A stretch of DNA of 64,000 nt from Nymphaea colorata (taxonomy: Eukaryota > Streptophyta > Magnoliopsida > Nymphaeales > Nymphaeaceae), in the NCBI RefSeq assembly GCF_008831285.2, contig NC_045144.1:7244176-7308175 (forward strand), written 5' to 3'. Under the pieces are notes generated by a model. That model was not told where the DNA came from and ran no database searches. It saw nothing but the letters and a program-made list of their open reading frames with translations. Below are positions 63,041 to 64,000 of the stretch, piece by piece. Numbering within the stretch: the first letter of the stretch is position 1; each line of letters opens with the position of its first letter. The translations under genes and the position numbers were made by a program.

Positions 63041-63952
63041 CTTGCAACACCAAGGAATCCTCATGGCTTAGTAGCCCTCAAAGCAGTTATATTTCAATGA
63101 TAGAGATACATAATAGAGCAGCTCAGTTAAAAGAGTGGTAGAACGTCTATTAAGCACAAGTTACAAACTGACGAATAACTGTTGGCTAACTCTTGCAGTA
63201 GAAAGAAAGTAGTGTAAGATTTAATGTTTTGATCTAAAATAAACAACTTCAGAACGAAAAATTATGCGTGTGCACATTTCAATAAAAAGGATGGAGGCCT
63301 ATCCCCCAGCATGGAGTTTCCGGAAAAAATTATGAGTGTGCTACCTGATCAATCATATTTGAGCACATGTATCACGCTATGAATAAGGCTATATAAAAAG
63401 AACAACTCTTGAATATGCGAGTCAAACTACTAAAAAAACAACAAATAAACAATACGTTAAATCACTCTGCAATTGTGTTCTCATTTCTTAAGCTTTCGAA
63501 CCCAAGAAAGTGACGACCAGTACAGAATAAACAGAATAGCACCAGCCCGATGCCTTTGTGTTCAACAAATAGCCTCGATACCTTTAGGTTCAACAAAACC
63601 AACTCAATGCTCGGAGACAATAGAAAAAACGTAAAACCAAACTTGACATCACGAACTTTTTTTACGCAGGGCACCGAGCTGACACTACAATCCATTCAGG
63701 CAATTAAGCAAGTGTTCGGCACGCAAATAACGCCTCATTGATACTCATTAATTCGTAATCTGACCAAGTTACGACCAACCAGAAAGCAGGACTACTGACA
63801 AAGAATGCCCTAAATGCAAAAAGTTTCGGGAACTCAGAAACATAGAGAGAAGCTGAAGCTTCTCAATTCCTGATTACCAAATAACGCACGAGCTCGCTCA
63901 TAGCTTGTATGCACAAGAGAGGGAGAGAGAGAGCGGGAGAGAGAGCCATCAC

Positions 63953-64000
63953 CTTGGAACCTAATGCATTGAGGTTGTCCTTCCCGTCAGCCGATTGGAA
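63953..64000 (-). other. TAF1: TAF1 first exon (probably 5' UTR), cut by right edge
   Basis: A good GT donor at 63951-63952 joins in phase to exon 2. The 48 nt have no stop in the coding frame (…SADGKDNLNALGSK). A minimal upstream ORF, ATG CAT TAG, lies in another frame at 63961-63969. I favour a leader exon because exon 2 has a family-like start. An N-terminal extension is the alternative. Confidence 0.55.

Overview
This is a flowering-plant nuclear window. It is AT-rich and holds two large, many-intron genes on the minus strand, separated by about 14 kb of repeat-filled DNA. The two proteins are recognisable from exon after exon of conserved sequence. They are DEK1 (DEFECTIVE KERNEL 1, the plant membrane-anchored calpain), 5' end at about 20.7 kb and running off the left edge, and TAF1 (TFIID subunit 1, a HAF-type histone acetyltransferase), start codon at 62.36 kb and stop at 35.93 kb. 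I cannot name the species. Both proteins diverge from eudicot and grass versions, and AT microsatellites are very abundant, which would suit an early-diverging angiosperm. That is only an impression.

Layout. Positions 397-20738 hold 21 DEK1 exons encoding residues 1-1399: the multi-pass membrane domain, the long loop and the start of the cytosolic arm. The LG3-like and calpain protease domains lie beyond the left edge. DEK1 introns carry a GC-rich 2 kb insertion (6.5-8.5 kb), a composite inverted-repeat element (15.7-17.0 kb) and other repeats. Positions 20739-21.5 kb are the DEK1 leader and probable promoter. Positions 21.5-35.87 kb are intergenic, with no supportable gene. They contain long (AT)n tracts, tandem duplications, a three-copy ~340 bp tandem array and TIR elements. 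Positions 35.93-62.36 kb hold TAF1: 21 coding exons, 1872 aa, N-terminal TBP-binding-like region, ubiquitin-like domain, acetyltransferase core, zinc knuckle, Lys/Glu-rich region and bromodomain. A probable non-coding first exon lies at the right edge.

The exon models come from splice signals, reading-frame phase (every junction is phase-consistent) and recalled family sequence. No transcript data were used. The two genes are not an operon and have unrelated roles: calpain signalling in epidermal/aleurone fate, and general transcription. I did not find a new multi-gene system. The most interesting items are splicing and translation details: a strong competing acceptor inside the TAF1 zinc knuckle, three GC-AG introns, and an upstream ORF ending one base before the DEK1 AUG. 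Also notable are a large GAA/TTC array in a TAF1 intron, a three-copy family of TIR elements ending in TCACAAAA-type termini, and the nested foldback element in DEK1.
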